From Calendula officinalis (Eukaryota; Streptophyta; Magnoliopsida; Asterales; Asteraceae): DNA of 64,000 nucleotides. Below are positions 10,661-21,884 of the stretch, one piece after another; position 1 is the first letter of the stretch, and each line of letters opens with the position of its first letter. A program made the translations under genes and the position numbers. The DNA lies in NCBI GenBank assembly GCA_963853835.1, contig OY970820.1, positions 49,410,407-49,474,406 on the forward strand. Direction: 5' to 3'. The notes below the pieces were generated by a model that saw only the letters and a program-made list of their open reading frames with translations, was not told the DNA's origin and searched no databases.

Positions 10661-12149
10661 CAAGTTATTGACTAGGTCAAAGTAGTAGTTTAAGAGATGC
10701 TTAAGTTCCATAAAAGCAAGTGGGAGCTAAGACTAACGCAATTCATTAAAGATGTTAGTGAATTCAGTAAGTTAGTAGGACATTAACAACAAGGTTTTAT
10801 CAAGTCGTTAGACAAAGAGTTAAGAGAAATAATAAATGATCGTTGATTAGATTATTGCAAACCTAATAGCGTGATCACAAGTCTTGTGATTAATTATTGC
10901 ATATCTAATAGGTTGTTAACCCTTCAGTGGATAACATAATCATTTAAGGAAGTTTCTGTAACTAGGAAGGATATCTACAAATCAAGTAACTAAAAGAGGC
11001 TTTAGTTACAAGGATAGTTTTATGAATTCAAGAAACTAAGGAGTTAATTTCCAATCCTCCTATGTTTACCGAATTGCATAAAAGGCAAGACTAGAATATG
11101 TTCTAGATTGTTGCAAGAACAATATCTAGCAAAGGCAATAGTAATAGTATTACTAAATACTCATCTTATGTCTTTAGTTTAATAGAAATGATTGATTTAG
11201 TGATAAAGTTACAATTAAGTTTGTAAGAATCATTAAGTAATCAACACAAACGAAAGGGATAAGTAAATGATTCAGTAATAATTCAGTACCTATGTCAAGT
11301 GAGGAATAGTACATGAATTAGTATCATTCTTATTCAGACTTTGTATGTTTTACATCATCCATGAATAAAAGTCTATTTATTCAAAAAGGTATAAATACGT
11401 GACTACTCGTCTAGGTGGGAACCTTGATGGGACGTTAACGTCATCGCGGTATTTGGTGGTAGATTCGAAGTTCTTCGAATATAGCTACACAAGTTTTGTG
11501 TAAACCAAATATCGGTGATATTCTGTTGGAGGCTCAACGAATATTGGATTGACCACCGTGACAATACTTCGTGGTTGAAAAGTTCAAAAGTATTGTTCAC
11601 TAGGATTGTCCTTAAGCCTGGGGTATTTGGTTTAGGATACAATGACTAATGTGCTTTGGTTCAACTCAGACAATTCTGAAATACGTTTGTCATACGAGGC
11701 GATACTGGGTACAAAGGAAGTTGTATTTTTAAATCAAAATATAACAAGATGGTAATTGCACCTCCTCTTTAGGAGAGATATTTATAGGTCCTTTGACTTG
11801 ATAAGAAACTGGCAAGTGCACGGCCGTGCCCAAACGAACTGATCTGTTCTTTGTCGTTTATCACAGCAGTTTGAATCAAGAAGTGATAAAATGATTTTGA
11901 ATACAGGAGTTGATAATTTCGACCATGCTCGTATTCGTTATCACAAATATCGTGCTGCAAGGGATAAGCCTAACAACGTTACCCAAGAAGTAAAGACAGA
12001 GTGTTCTTTACTAGGAGACGCTATTAAGAGTTTTTCATAAACCTGTACCAAGGGTTACATAAGCTGTTTTTATGGGGTTGGTTACCTACATGCCCATCTA
12101 GAAGGCCACTGTAGCTCGTATCATTAAGACAAAGGTTACAGACTTGCAC
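10661..12149 (+). other. Non-coding, hairpin-rich 3' interior of element A
   Basis: No ORF or domain was seen. A further branched structure lies at about 11449-11515: outer stem GGTATTTGGT/ACCAAATATC enclosing ATTCGAAG/CTTCGAAT and TACACAA/TTGTGTA. It is followed by ATATTC/GAATAT (about 11518-11547) and the 9 bp stem ACAATACTT/AAGTATTGT (about 11561-11601). ATCACAAG/CTTGTGAT sits near 10873-10890. Confidence 0.5.
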
Positions 12150-12158
12150 AAGTGGGAG
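12150..12158 (+). promoter_or_regulatory. Polypurine tract, element A
   Basis: AAGTGGGAG lies two bases before the 3' LTR. This is the usual form of the copia plus-strand primer and confirms the plus orientation of the element. Confidence 0.8.
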
Positions 12159-12160
12159 TC

Positions 12161-13291
12161 TGAAGGAATTATGTGCACAGTCAGTCAACCTATGATGATA
12201 CATCCATGCCTACGAAACACTTAAGGGTCACACCGGTGAGTACATGTAACACGAACAAGTTATGCAACGATACTACGAAGAGGAATGATTCATAATAGTC
12301 ATTATGAATAAGTTAAGTATTAAGTTAAGTTTAACTTATTACTAGATTAGTTTAACTAACTAATTAATACAAGTAGTTGTACATTTACTAGTTGAGTAAA
12401 TATACAATGTGTTAATTAAAGGTTATCCATGATATGATTTAAAGCTATTAAATCACATAGTAATTGGATAATATTATTGTGTAAATTATATAAAGGTTAT
12501 TATATAATTACTATTAAAAGTATAAATACAAGTCTATATATTTCGTGTATATGGGTACCGAAATTATAGTGTGTTAATACTAGACATTTGATAGTTAAGT
12601 GCAACAATAATAAACTAATTAAACTATAAGGGATGAAAGTGTAAAAAGATAAGTTTAATTAAGAGATTAATCTTAATTAAACTAGAAGGGCCCTAAGTGA
12701 AAGTCCATCTATTATAAATAGAGGGCTTAGGCATCACTTATTAGGTTACACCTACACAAGCCGAAAAACCCTTGCCCCTTTACCCCCTTCGGCCGAAACA
12801 AGAACACCGTCACTTGGTGTTCTTCGTTCTTCGTGTTCTTCGTTCGTTCTTCGTGTTCTTCGAGTTTCGAAGATCCAAGATCGAAGCAAGTGATCATCTA
12901 GAGGATCGTTCGTCGTGTTCATCATCAGTGCATTTATCTTAAGCATTAACCTAAGGTATGATTCATGGAACACTCTTTCTTCCTCTCCTCTTGTTCGAAG
13001 TCGAACCAAGAACCCTAGGGTTCTTGGTAGTAGTCGACGAACACACAAGTATGTGTGTGTTCGAGTTCTTCGAACAAGGTTTCTTTCTTGTTAACCTAAT
13101 CTAGTTCTCCAACATCCCAATCCTTTAGGGTTTAAGGATTAGGTTTAATCCCAGTTCCGCTTTTAGGGATAGAATCAGCTAGTTGGTTTTAACCGGTCAA
13201 AAACAAGTTCATGTTCTTGGTCAGTATGGTCGAACCAAGTATACTAGGAGGTTGACCCAAGTGGTCGATCAGTGTTATGTGAAACCCTACA
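12161..13291 (+). repeat. Element A 3' LTR
   Basis: 1131 bp, from TGAAGGAATTATGTG to CCCTACA, followed by the duplication GTCAG. It differs from the 5' LTR by about 20 substitutions and one small indel by eye. Both LTRs keep the TATA region and the TTCGTTCTTCG repeats. Confidence 0.92.
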
Positions 13292-13890
13292 GTCAGCATA
13301 GTCAAGGTGCCTGTTGTAGCAGAGGACTTGATAGGTACGATGGACGTTTATGGAGGCCATGTCATGACAAGTTGAATTTCCTGTTAGGCATCTGTTGAAA
13401 ATGGTGAAGACATATGACCAGCATTTTGACATAGCGCCCTTCTTGAGATTTCGGAGATCGAGAGTGTTCCGAGGATGGTCAAAACCAAGTCGATGAATCT
13501 GTGTGAGAACTTCGTCAAATGGGAGCTGAGGTTCATGATGAGTGAAAGGTGGTCGAGAGTCACCACGCGGAAGCCTGAAGATGTCATATAGATCATCTTT
13601 TGTGAATTGTATAGGTTGATTGTCAATAGTGCTTCAAATTGAGGTGAGTTGGTTGATGGCACAAGGAGGAGGGTGCTGAAGAATTGTTGAACGTATATCA
13701 GAGGAACTTCTGGCCTAGCATTGATCATGTAGAAGATCAGATGACGTTGAAGTACATGTGATAATACTGGATATTCGATGCTGAATGTGACTTCTTCCTC
13801 CGGGGCCCAGTAGTTGTTATTTTCCTTCAGGGGCTTTATCTGGTGAAGTGCAACCAGAGTGTTCTAGTCGAATATTTGTTCTTCTGCCAT
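13292..13890 (-). pseudogene. Sirevirus third ORF, N-terminal part
   Basis: On the minus strand an ATG at 13890 begins MAEEQIFD and meets a TAG at codon 9. Past it the frame continues through WAPEEEVTFSIEYP and HLIFYMINARPEVP to 13384. The matching C-terminal reading (KCWSYVFTIFNRCL) is in another frame ending at the duplication 13296-13292, and it continues in frame at 5049 on the far side of element A. So the gene carries an early stop, at least one frameshift and a retrotransposon insertion. It lies about 1.3 kb downstream of pol, as the extra ORF does in Sireviruses. Its function is not known. Confidence 0.6.
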
Positions 13891-13988
13891 CTGAAAGATA
13901 TACAGTAAAAACAAGATGGCACAGAGAACAACAATGTTAGAAAAATAATAATACGATGATAAAATTAATTGGTCGAGACGAAATAATG

Positions 13989-14001
13989 CTAAGTAATTTT
14001 A

Positions 14002-14055
<54 letters not shown>
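13989..14055. repeat. (TA)n microsatellite
   Basis: About 33 TA units in the spacer between pol and the third ORF of the Sirevirus. No terminal repeats were seen on either side, unlike the TA tracts at 46-49 kb. Confidence 0.95.
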
Positions 14056-14058
<3 letters not shown>

Positions 14059-14164
14059 TAATTTAAAAATTTTAATTTCATTAAAGATATTAATAAATAA
14101 AAATTTATAAATTATAAATATATAAAAATATATATAATAAAAAAACTTAGAAAATTTTTGAAAG

Positions 14165-14880
14165 ATTTCGGCCCGGGAACAATAAATGAACTCGGGCCGG
14201 GAACTTTGAAAGGAGTTTGAGCCGGGAACAGTAAAAGAACTCGGGCCAGGAACTTTGAAAGGAGTTCGAGCCGGGAACAGTAAAAGGACTCAGGCCGGGA
14301 ACTATTGATCGTGTCAAGCCAGAATCTTTTAACCGAGTCGAGCTGGGAACAGTGAAAGTTCTCGGCTCGAGATCATGGAATAAAATCGAGCCAAATCCTG
14401 GACGACTTGTCTCAGATTTTACAAAACAGACTAAAGTTCAATCTGAGGTCGATTTGATGGTTCAAACTAGTAAAATGTGGATCGATTCACCTAGACGAAC
14501 ACCCTATCTAAATTATTGAACAAAAAGTAACCCTAGATCGGACCGATTAAGCCGTATGTAAATCCTTACGACAGACACGAACAAAATCCAAACACAGTCA
14601 TTACGAGATGAAATTGATGGTTAAAAATGTACCGATATCAGTTGAGAAACACAGTGGAGTTTGATCGAGAGAGATTTCGAGCAGATTTGAACGAGAATCA
14701 AGTGATTTAGGTTAACTGTGCGTGTCGCACGGTGTTTGAGTATGTGTAGTCGAAAAGAGTTGAGAGGGAGAGAACAGTGGTACGGAGTTTTGTATTTATA
14801 TGGAAGGGAGTCGAGCCGAGAACTTTGGGAACCGACTTAAGAGCTAGAGCCGGGAACAGTGAAGTTTCCGGCCCGAGATG
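14165..14880 (-). repeat. GTTCCCGGCTCGA motif array between pol and third ORF
   Basis: About ten degenerate copies of a 14 bp unit (plus-strand forms include TCGAGCCGGGAAC and CTCGGGCCGGGAAC) lie every 22-24 bp from 14165 to about 14400, with three more at 14808-14880. The same core, CGGC(C/T)CGA, forms the array in this element's leader (21890-22190) and in the leader of element B (26085-26260). It may be a protein or small-RNA target, or simply a duplicated repeat. Confidence 0.7.
14793..14801 (-). promoter_or_regulatory. TATA box upstream of the Sirevirus third ORF
   Basis: On the minus strand, CCATATAAATACAAAAC is a strong plant TATA box. It is followed by a pyrimidine-rich stretch (TTCTCTCCCTCTC near 14765) of the kind seen at plant transcript starts. 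The third ORF begins about 900 bases downstream at 13890. It could be an internal promoter for that ORF; there is no direct proof of use. Confidence 0.45.
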
Positions 14881-15230
14881 TTTTGTGCCAAAAGCATATA
14901 TATTATTATTATTATTATTATTTATTCATTTATTCATTTTGATTTTAAATTTAAGTAAGATAAAATAAAGTAAATAAAATTAAAATATATTTTAAAATTA
15001 AAATTAAAATTAAAAATAAGTAAAAATCCTAATAGACGTCGAGGGTCGAGTATGTGGACCATTTGAAGCGCAGCATTAGCTCCCCCGTGACTGATGCGAT
15101 GAGAAAATTCTCTCCCTTGACAGATGACGACTATTGACGACCGGGTTTTAAGACGAATTACTTGAAATCCATTGCGATTATACGGACAATTCAACGACTT
15201 AACAAATTGCAAATAAAAATGTTTAAACAG

Positions 15231-16345
15231 TTAATTTTTAACATTTAGCATACCAAGCTTTGAGACCAGATAGTTAAAGCGTTTTTTGTCTAAAGCCTTG
15301 GTAAATAAATCAGCTAATTGAAAGTCGGTGGATACGAAGTACAACTCAACATTGCCCAGTTCAACGTGATATTTAATGAAATGGTATCGAAGATCGATAT
15401 GTTTTGTTTTGGAATGTTGAACTGGATTGCAAGATATTGCAATTGCACTTCGAGAATCACAATATAAATGAATGCGGCTATAGGAAAAGCTATAGTCCTT
15501 CAGTTGTGATTGCATCCATATAACCTGAGAAAGACAGCTAGCGGCCGCAACGTATTCCGCTTCAGCAGTTGATAGTGAGACACAATTTTGCTTTCGTGAT
15601 GACCAGCTGACTAGCTTATCTCCCAGAAATTGAACACCTCCAGATGTGCTCTTCCTATCCAGCATACACCCGACATGATCGACATCCGAGAAGGCAGAAA
15701 GATCAAACGAGGTCTCCTTTGGATACCACAGACTAAGGTCTCTGGTGCCTTTGAGATAACGAAATATTCGTTTGACTGCCAGAAAGTGAGATTCTTTAGG
15801 TTCAGCTTGATATCGGTTACATATGCATGTTGAGAACATGATATCCGGATGGCTGGCAGTTAAACAAAGTAGAGACCCAATCATACCCCGATAGTTCGTG
15901 ACATCTACCGGTTTACCATCGAGATCAGCATGGATTTTCGTGCCAGGGGACATTGGTGTTGCAATGGGTTTACAGTGGTCCATTAGATACTTCGTCAGCA
16001 GATCAGAGATATACTTTGATTGATTGATGAAGATGCTAGTTGAGAGTTGACGAACTTGAAGACCTAGGAAGAAGTTCATTTCCCCCATCATGCTCATTTC
16101 AAAACGTTTCACCATGAGATCGGAAAAACGTTTGCAGTATTTTGAATTTGTAGAGCTAAAGATGATATCATCGACATAGATCTGAATTAATTTGATATCT
16201 TCCCCTTGACGTTTGATGAACAAAGTGGTATCGACTTTTCCCTTTGAAAAGCCAGATTCGACCAAGAACTGGGAAAGAACATCATACCATGCCCGAGGGG
16301 CCTGTTTTAGACCATATAGGGCTTTGTCAAGGACATAGACATGAT
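15231..16345 (-). pseudogene. pol: Sirevirus RT C-terminal part and RNase H
   Basis: The minus-strand frame starts inside the RT at ALYGLKQAPRAWYD (about 16333-16290) and continues open to 15231. It holds the catalytic motif YVDD (residues 30-33 of the frame beginning at 16265), then RNase H with DRKSTSGG, the STAEAEY glutamate and the CDSRSAI aspartate, ending FTKALDKKRFNYL...GMLNVKN. RT copies RNA to DNA and RNase H removes the RNA strand inside the particle. The fingers half of the RT (roughly 150-170 residues in relatives) is missing: at about 16345 the sequence jumps from the integrase C-terminal linker straight into the palm. The enzyme cannot be active. The rest of the frame is well kept. 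Confidence 0.88.
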
Positions 16346-18110
16346 ATCCGTTTCAAAGGATGTTCCTTTGTCCCCTTAGTTGAATGAGGAAGTGGAAGTT
16401 GTCCAGGGTTAACGTTGGAATTATCAGTGAAAGCAGGATGTGGTATGATAGCCGTTTCAGGGTTGGGGGGGTGAAGAGGTGGTTGTGGGTCAGCACGTGG
16501 AAGATGAAATTTAGAAAAATCAATCACCAGGGGTGCAATAATATTCGGCGGAGGTGGAAGATCATCTGGTGTAGATTGAGTTTCCATGTTCGGTGCTGAA
16601 GGACCAGAATTTGCTGTGGGTATTGGTGAGGTTGGAGCAGGTGAGGTGGGTGATGGGGATTCATCTGTGGTCGGTGTGGTTATTTCCGGAGCGGTGATAG
16701 ATTTAATATCAACCGGAGGTGGAGGTGGGGTTGGGGGTGGTGGTGGGGGTGGGGGTGGGGGTGAGGGTGGTGGGGGTGGAGGTGGATGTCTGAATGATCA
16801 GAGGAGGTTGTGGGAAGAGGTCTTTCAATTCCACTTGTCAATGAATCAAGCGGAAAGGTTTCATCGAATGAAACATTGACACTGTCTCTGACCAATCTTG
16901 TTGATCGGTTGTAAACTCTAAATGAAGCTGATTCCTTTGAATATCCAATAAAGACTCTTTCATTAGCTTTTTCTTCAAACTTGTTCAGTTAATCTTTGTC
17001 ATTTAGAATGAAGCATCGACTACCAAAGATGTGGAAAAATTTTACATTTGGTATTCGATTGTTGATGAGCTCATATGGAGTTTTGTTGTATGTTTTGTTG
17101 ATGATGGAGCAATTTTGAGTAAAACAGGCGGTGCTGATGGCTTCAGCCCAAAAAGATAGTGGAGGTTTTGAAAATGAAAGCATTGTACGTGTAGCTTCAA
17201 CTAATGTACGGTTTCGTCTTTCAACAACACCGTTCTGTTGGGGAGTTCGTGCAGCGGAAAACTGATGAGTGATGCCAGAATATTCAAGATAAGAGTCAAG
17301 AACTCGATTTTTGAATTCAGTACCATTGTCAGTACGAATTGTTTGAACATTTAATTCCATGTTCATGTGAGTTTTCTTGATAAATGATATGATGATCGCT
17401 GCAGCTTCATCCTTAGAATGAAGGAAATGGACCCATGTGTATCTTGAATAGTCATCAACAATAACTAGGACATATCGTTTACCAGCAAGACTTTGAACGC
17501 TCATTGGACCACAAAAGTCCATGTGCAGTAATTCAAGAGGTTTAGAAGTACTTTGTGCCGGTTTAGGTTTGTGAGACTTTTTAGTCATTTTTCCAATTTC
17601 ATATAATGAACATTTATGATCTTTGTCAAAAGAAACATCAGGTAATCCAGATACATGGCCTCCTTTTACGAGTGTGTTCATGGTTTTGAAGTTGAAATGA
17701 GACAAACGACGATGCCATAACCATGACTCATTGGAAGTAGCTTTTGATACGAGACATACTTCTTCCAGTGGAACAACATCATTAAGATTAATGGTGAATA
17801 GGTTTGTATCACGGGTTCCGGTAAGAAGTTCTTCTCCATCATATGTACGAATAGCACACTTTTTTGTGCGAAAGTTGACTTCCAGAGTTTTATCACAGAA
17901 TTTACCGATGCTAAAGAGATTATGTGAGAGATCTTCAACAAAAGCAACATTTCTGATAATAAGATTTGCACGAATGATGTCACCGAGTCCTAAAATAGCA
18001 GCTAAATGATCATTTCCAAATTTGACCATTCCTAAATATCTTTCACGAAAGTTGGTCAATAGATTTTTGTTTCCCGTCATGTGCTTTGAACAACCCGAGT
18101 CAAGGTACCA
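16346..18110 (-). pseudogene. pol: Sirevirus protease and integrase (broken)
   Basis: Read from 18110 downward: the protease active site LDSGCSKHMTG (just after a TAG stop), then the integrase. The zinc region has H123 and H127 (LWHRRLSH) and Cys157, but the last Cys is Tyr (CSLYE, residue 160 of the frame from 18080). The core keeps Asp188, Asp251 (TDNGTEF) and Glu287 (VVERRN), a DD35E triad. The frame stops with TAA at 16991-16989, then continues as KFEEKANERVF in line with relatives. Below 16900 a Pro/His-rich tract (plus-strand G-rich) and a frameshift follow, ending at the RT deletion. Integrase would insert the cDNA in the nucleus; this copy is dead. Confidence 0.85.
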
Positions 18111-18542
18111 TATATTCTACATAAAACAAATAAAACATTTTAGGTACCCAATGATGTATGGGTCCAGGACGCTTAGTGACAGATGTTTTATGCAGATTTT
18201 ATGTTATGAATCATTTAGATTTTTGGAGAACTGATAGGAGGCAGTTCAGAATTTGTGGATTTGATGACCCATTTGAAAGATTTTTCAGAGGATTGAATAA
18301 TCCAATGAGATTTTTCATTTTTAATCCAGTTATATTTCACATGTGTAGACGTTTTTTGTGAATGTTTTATTGTCACATTTTGAGGAGTCTGACGATTTTG
18401 GCTTTTGTGCGGAATTTCCTCGAGAAGATGTGTAACGAGAAGACGAGTGGGTAACATAAGTTTGTGGGTTTTTAGAAGATTTCTTCAATTGTTTGGAGTT
18501 CATCTTGTGAGATTTTGTTGGGGATTCTGAATTAGACGATTT
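18111..18542 (-). other. Degenerate Sirevirus linker before protease
   Basis: This stretch joins the basic linker to the protease. It carries several stops in every frame. Short pieces such as HVKYNWIKNEKSHWIIQS look like remnants of the linker that precedes the protease in Sireviruses. Confidence 0.4.
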
Positions 18543-20390
18543 TCATTTAAAAATTTCTCGATACACGAGACGACGATTAGATGAAGATTTTTCAGAGGTT
18601 GAGCATGTAACGATAGATTTTACTGGTCGAGAGTATACTGTTTTGCATGGATTTGGAAAGCAATTTGTGCAGGACTGAATGATTTCACGAGCTTTACCAA
18701 GAACATCGTGTCGAATACCACAAGGAGCATCTATTCTAATAAAATATCGTTCATCGTACTGAGAAATTAGTTTATCAGTCTTTCTATCAAAATAAACTTT
18801 TTTGCTATTTTTATCAGTTTTAATAATTAAATTTACACCATTAACAGTGTAATTAACTGGACGATAAACTGTAGAATCATAAACAAAACCATAAACTTCT
18901 TTCAGAGAAATAAATTGTGAAGAGTCATTACATTTATTTTTAACAGAAAAAGAAGAAACTACATACTTAATGGGACTAGACTTCTTAAGCAGGCTAGACT
19001 TCTTATGCGTACTAGATCCAGTCTGAATAGACTTCTTAGACTGCTTGGCTCTTGTGCTTTCATCCGGCTTCTTGGACTTCTTATTTTGGTACTCTAATTT
19101 TTGATCTGCAAGATTCAAAACAGGTGGATTAGAGCTTCTCTTCAAGATTGTTGGAACTGGATTAACTGGAGCGGGTCCTAATAAAGAGGATTTAGAATTT
19201 TGAGAAGCATTTTCATTAGTTTTAGGTTTTAATTCTAAAATGGTGTCCTCTAAATTATGTATTTTGTTTTAAAGGTTTTCTGTTTCTTTATCAAACGCCT
19301 TTTGGGTTTCATCAATTTCATATTCTAGTTGGAAAATTTTCTTTTCTAAAATTAATGGTGGAACATAAAACTTTGGTTCTTTGACTTATTTTAACACTTC
19401 ATTTTCTGGAATGGAAAATTCTGCTGGTGTGATGATTGGAAAATATTCATTATGTTCAAATTTTGCTTTCTTCTTTTCATATGTTGAGTTTAAGGCATTA
19501 TAGTTGAAGCTAATTTGAGCATATTCTTCCTTTTCCCTGTTGAACTTTTCGATTTCTGCTTCTTCATCCGGCATATGAAGGAAGATTTGCCAGATGCCCA
19601 AGTTCATGTAGTCCTAGTTATATAATGTAGGAAGAACATCAACAGCTTTCTCCAGGAACCGAGTATTTTCTGCTCCGAGACCCGCTTTAGATTTGTAAGA
19701 TCTGAAATCTTTTGGCTCATTAAATTTGATCGTCTGTTCTGTATGACCGGCTTTGACAATCGTCTGCTCCAGTTTTGAGATGTGTTCTTCAGCGTTTTCT
19801 TTCCTGACAGTGAGACTGTGTATGGTTGTTGATTGTTCATCGATTTCCTTTTTAAAACTGTTGGTTATATTTTTTATTTGTTCAGTTAATTTTTGAATTT
19901 CGATGTCAGCCGTCTTCAACTGATCTTGGTAGTCATTCATCTTGACTTTTGCGGTCTTTATCCATGTTTGCTCACGATGTAATTGAATCACCAAGTCATT
20001 ATCAGCTTCTTGGAGTCGGCGTTCTCACTTGACACCGTTTTCATGTTTTTAAGGTTTGATATCTCAAGATTTTTTTCATTGATAATTTGATTTAGTCGAT
20101 TGACCTCACTGGTGTGAGCAACATGAAAGGATGACAACTGTTGTTGTAACTCTTGTGTTTTTTGATTTGAAGTGTTATTTTGATTGACTTGAGGAACAAG
20201 TCTTTCAAGTTGACGACGAAATGTCAAATTTTCTGCCTTTAAGTTGGTGATTTGTGCATTTGATTCATTAGTTGTGTTTACTTGTTTTCGTAAACTTTCT
20301 TGTAATTCAGAAATTTTTAATTGAAAAGCAGATTTTGACGTAGACAGCTGATTTTGTAATTCCTTGTTTATTTGTGTTAATTGAAGACAT
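18543..20390 (-). pseudogene. Sirevirus gag-pol linker with coiled coils (broken)
   Basis: Four minus-strand frames (20227-19988, 19994-19614, 19607-19386, 19145-18543) form one decayed protein. The first two are heptad-like coiled coils (for example DYQDQLKTADIEIQKL). The next has QISFNYNALNSTYEKKKAKFEHNEYFP. The last is Lys/Ser-rich, with KKSSLLKKSSPIK. The segments line up in order with the intact 675-codon ORF of element B: TEQTIKFNEPKDF here against TDQTIHLNKPKDF there, and EYFPIITPAEF against DYFPIIKPEEF. Stops and frameshifts near 19992, 19612, 19384 and 19150 make it non-functional. Long extensions after the zinc knuckle are a feature of Sirevirus Gag; their role is not established. 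Confidence 0.7.
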
Positions 20391-20395
20391 TGACT

Positions 20396-21658
20396 TCAAT
20401 CATTTAAAAGTTGTGCTTTTTCAGATTCTAAAACGGTAATTTGGTTCGTCAACTGAGATTTCTCCTCAATTTTAAGTAAAAGTTTTTCATTAGACAAGGA
20501 ATTTTCTGAGTCATCAGTGTCTGAGTCAGATAGAAAAGAATCGAAATAAGAAGAATGTACCTCATTTTCATCGTTCTCAATGATACCCAGCTCAGCTCTT
20601 AATTCGTTTGATCTAGCCATAAGAGCCAGACTGGCAGTGCATTGCTCTTCCTCTTGATCATCTGAGTGTTCCAACCACTGCATATCCTCAGCCAGTAGGA
20701 CTTTGCCATTCTCGACATGCTTAGCCATGAGCATCTTTCTTTTGAAGTATTCAGAGTCTTTCACCGTTGGCTTTTTGCATTCTTTGGCAAAGTGCCCCGT
20801 CATGCCACAGTTGTAGCACTTTTTTGGTGGCTCGGTAGAGGAATATGAAGATTTGTTGTTTGGATTTTGGGAAGAGTTGAATTTGAAGTTCGATGAAGAT
20901 CTGAGGTTGTTGTTCGTTGGCTTGCTGTAGTATTTGTTGTTGTAGCTTGAGATTAGGGCAATAGCCTGACGAACAGACTCAATCTCTTCATATGTCCCCT
21001 CAGGGATAAGAGTCTCTGGTTCATCTTTAACAACCTCTTTAGATTGAGCTGCCAGTAGTGCTTCATTAACTCCTTTGTTGAGAGTTTGGTGTTGTTTGGC
21101 CAACAGTGCAAGTGTGTCAGCATTGTCTTGCCTAGATTTGGCAATTACTTTCACCATTGGTTCATTTTGATGTAGATATTCATATAGTTCATGGACATCT
21201 ATTAGACTCAAGTCTTTGTGCTGCATCGCACTATTGCCAAACATTTCCCATTCAGGGAGAAGAGATTGAATGAATTTGATGTTGATTTCTAGATTCCCTT
21301 TGGTTAGGTTGTTCTTTCGGAGGTCATTTAGCATGTTGCAGAACCTATGGTAGGTTTGTTCCAATTCTTCTCTGGTGTTTGCTTTAAACTGACCGTAAGT
21401 GTTAAGGGTAGATACCATTATAGCCTTGTTGCCTAGGTTAGTTCTCTCCATCTGCTTGCGGATTTCATCCCAGAGTTCTTTTCCCGTACCGAAACTGTCA
21501 AGACTACTGTATATTTCATTTGTAAGACCTTGCAGCATGTAAGAAAGTGCATAAACATCAGCTCTTGCCCTTTCCTTCTGTTCTTGAGTGTATTCCGCCA
21601 GGGGAATTTCAACTACTCCGCCAGTTACCGGTGGTTCAGAGTTTGGGGTTGCTACCAC
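20396..21658 (-). CDS. gag: Sirevirus Gag with zinc knuckle
   Basis: An open minus-strand frame of 420 codons. Residues 1-200 resemble the copia capsid (retrotransposon gag family): YSSLDSFGTGKELWDEIRKQM and then the conserved YHRFCNMLNDL region. A zinc knuckle CYNCGMTGHFAKEC sits at residues 281-294, followed by an acidic tail with a DSDTDDSE stretch and the start of a coiled coil. Gag builds the particle and binds genomic RNA. The frame begins without an ATG: it is open upstream to about 21720, where an in-frame TGA and a probable one-base shift separate it from EEMVSPFLS. So even this best-kept gene of the element is probably not translated from its own start. Confidence 0.8.
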   Translation of the reverse strand: MVATPNSEPPVTGGVVEIPLAEYTQEQKERARADVYALSYMLQGLTNEIYSSLDSFGTGKELWDEIRKQMERTNLGNKAIMVSTLNTYGQFKANTREELEQTYHRFCNMLNDLRKNNLTKGNLEINIKFIQSLLPEWEMFGNSAMQHKDLSLIDVHELYEYLHQNEPMVKVIAKSRQDNADTLALLAKQHQTLNKGVNEALLAAQSKEVVKDEPETLIPEGTYEEIESVRQAIALISSYNNKYYSKPTNNNLRSSSNFKFNSSQNPNNKSSYSSTEPPKKCYNCGMTGHFAKECKKPTVKDSEYFKRKMLMAKHVENGKVLLAEDMQWLEHSDDQEEEQCTASLALMARSNELRAELGIIENDENEVHSSYFDSFLSDSDTDDSENSLSNEKLLLKIEEKSQLTNQITVLESEKAQLLND

Positions 21659-21884
21659 AGCATGGTAGAATTTTGTTGGTCCAGTTTGAAGAGATTCGAG
21701 GATTAGTGGACCGGAAGTTTCACTAAGGATAAAAATGGAGAAACCATTTCTTCATTTGACCATATTCTCCTCGGTAGAGAACATGTGGTTTGGTATCCGA
21801 TCCAATGGACAAGGCATCCTTGGAAGTCATGTTTGAGTGGTAAGGTTAAGATTACGAGTGGGTAAAAAATTTGAAGTGTTAGTG

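Larger units (their letters stand above)
5055..13291 (+). mobile_element. Element A: non-autonomous copia LTR retrotransposon
   Basis: A complete insertion of 8237 bp with LTRs at 5055-6186 and 12161-13291, a perfect target duplication GTCAG (5050-5054 and 13292-13296), an iMet primer site right after the 5' LTR and the purine tract AAGTGGGAG before the 3' LTR. The LTRs differ at about 20 sites by eye (under 2 percent), so insertion is fairly recent. The only coding region recognised is a gag at 8720-9729. No protease, integrase, RT or RNase H motif was seen in the 6 kb interior, so it must borrow enzymes. The interior is AT-rich and filled with repeated hairpins. It is nested in the third ORF of the Sirevirus. 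It is LARD-like in lacking pol but keeps gag. Confidence 0.92.

Noticed and set aside
16586..16879. Plus-strand Gly-rich frame (GGGGVGGGGG)
   Set aside because: It is the antisense of the Pro/His-rich tract after the Sirevirus integrase on the minus strand.
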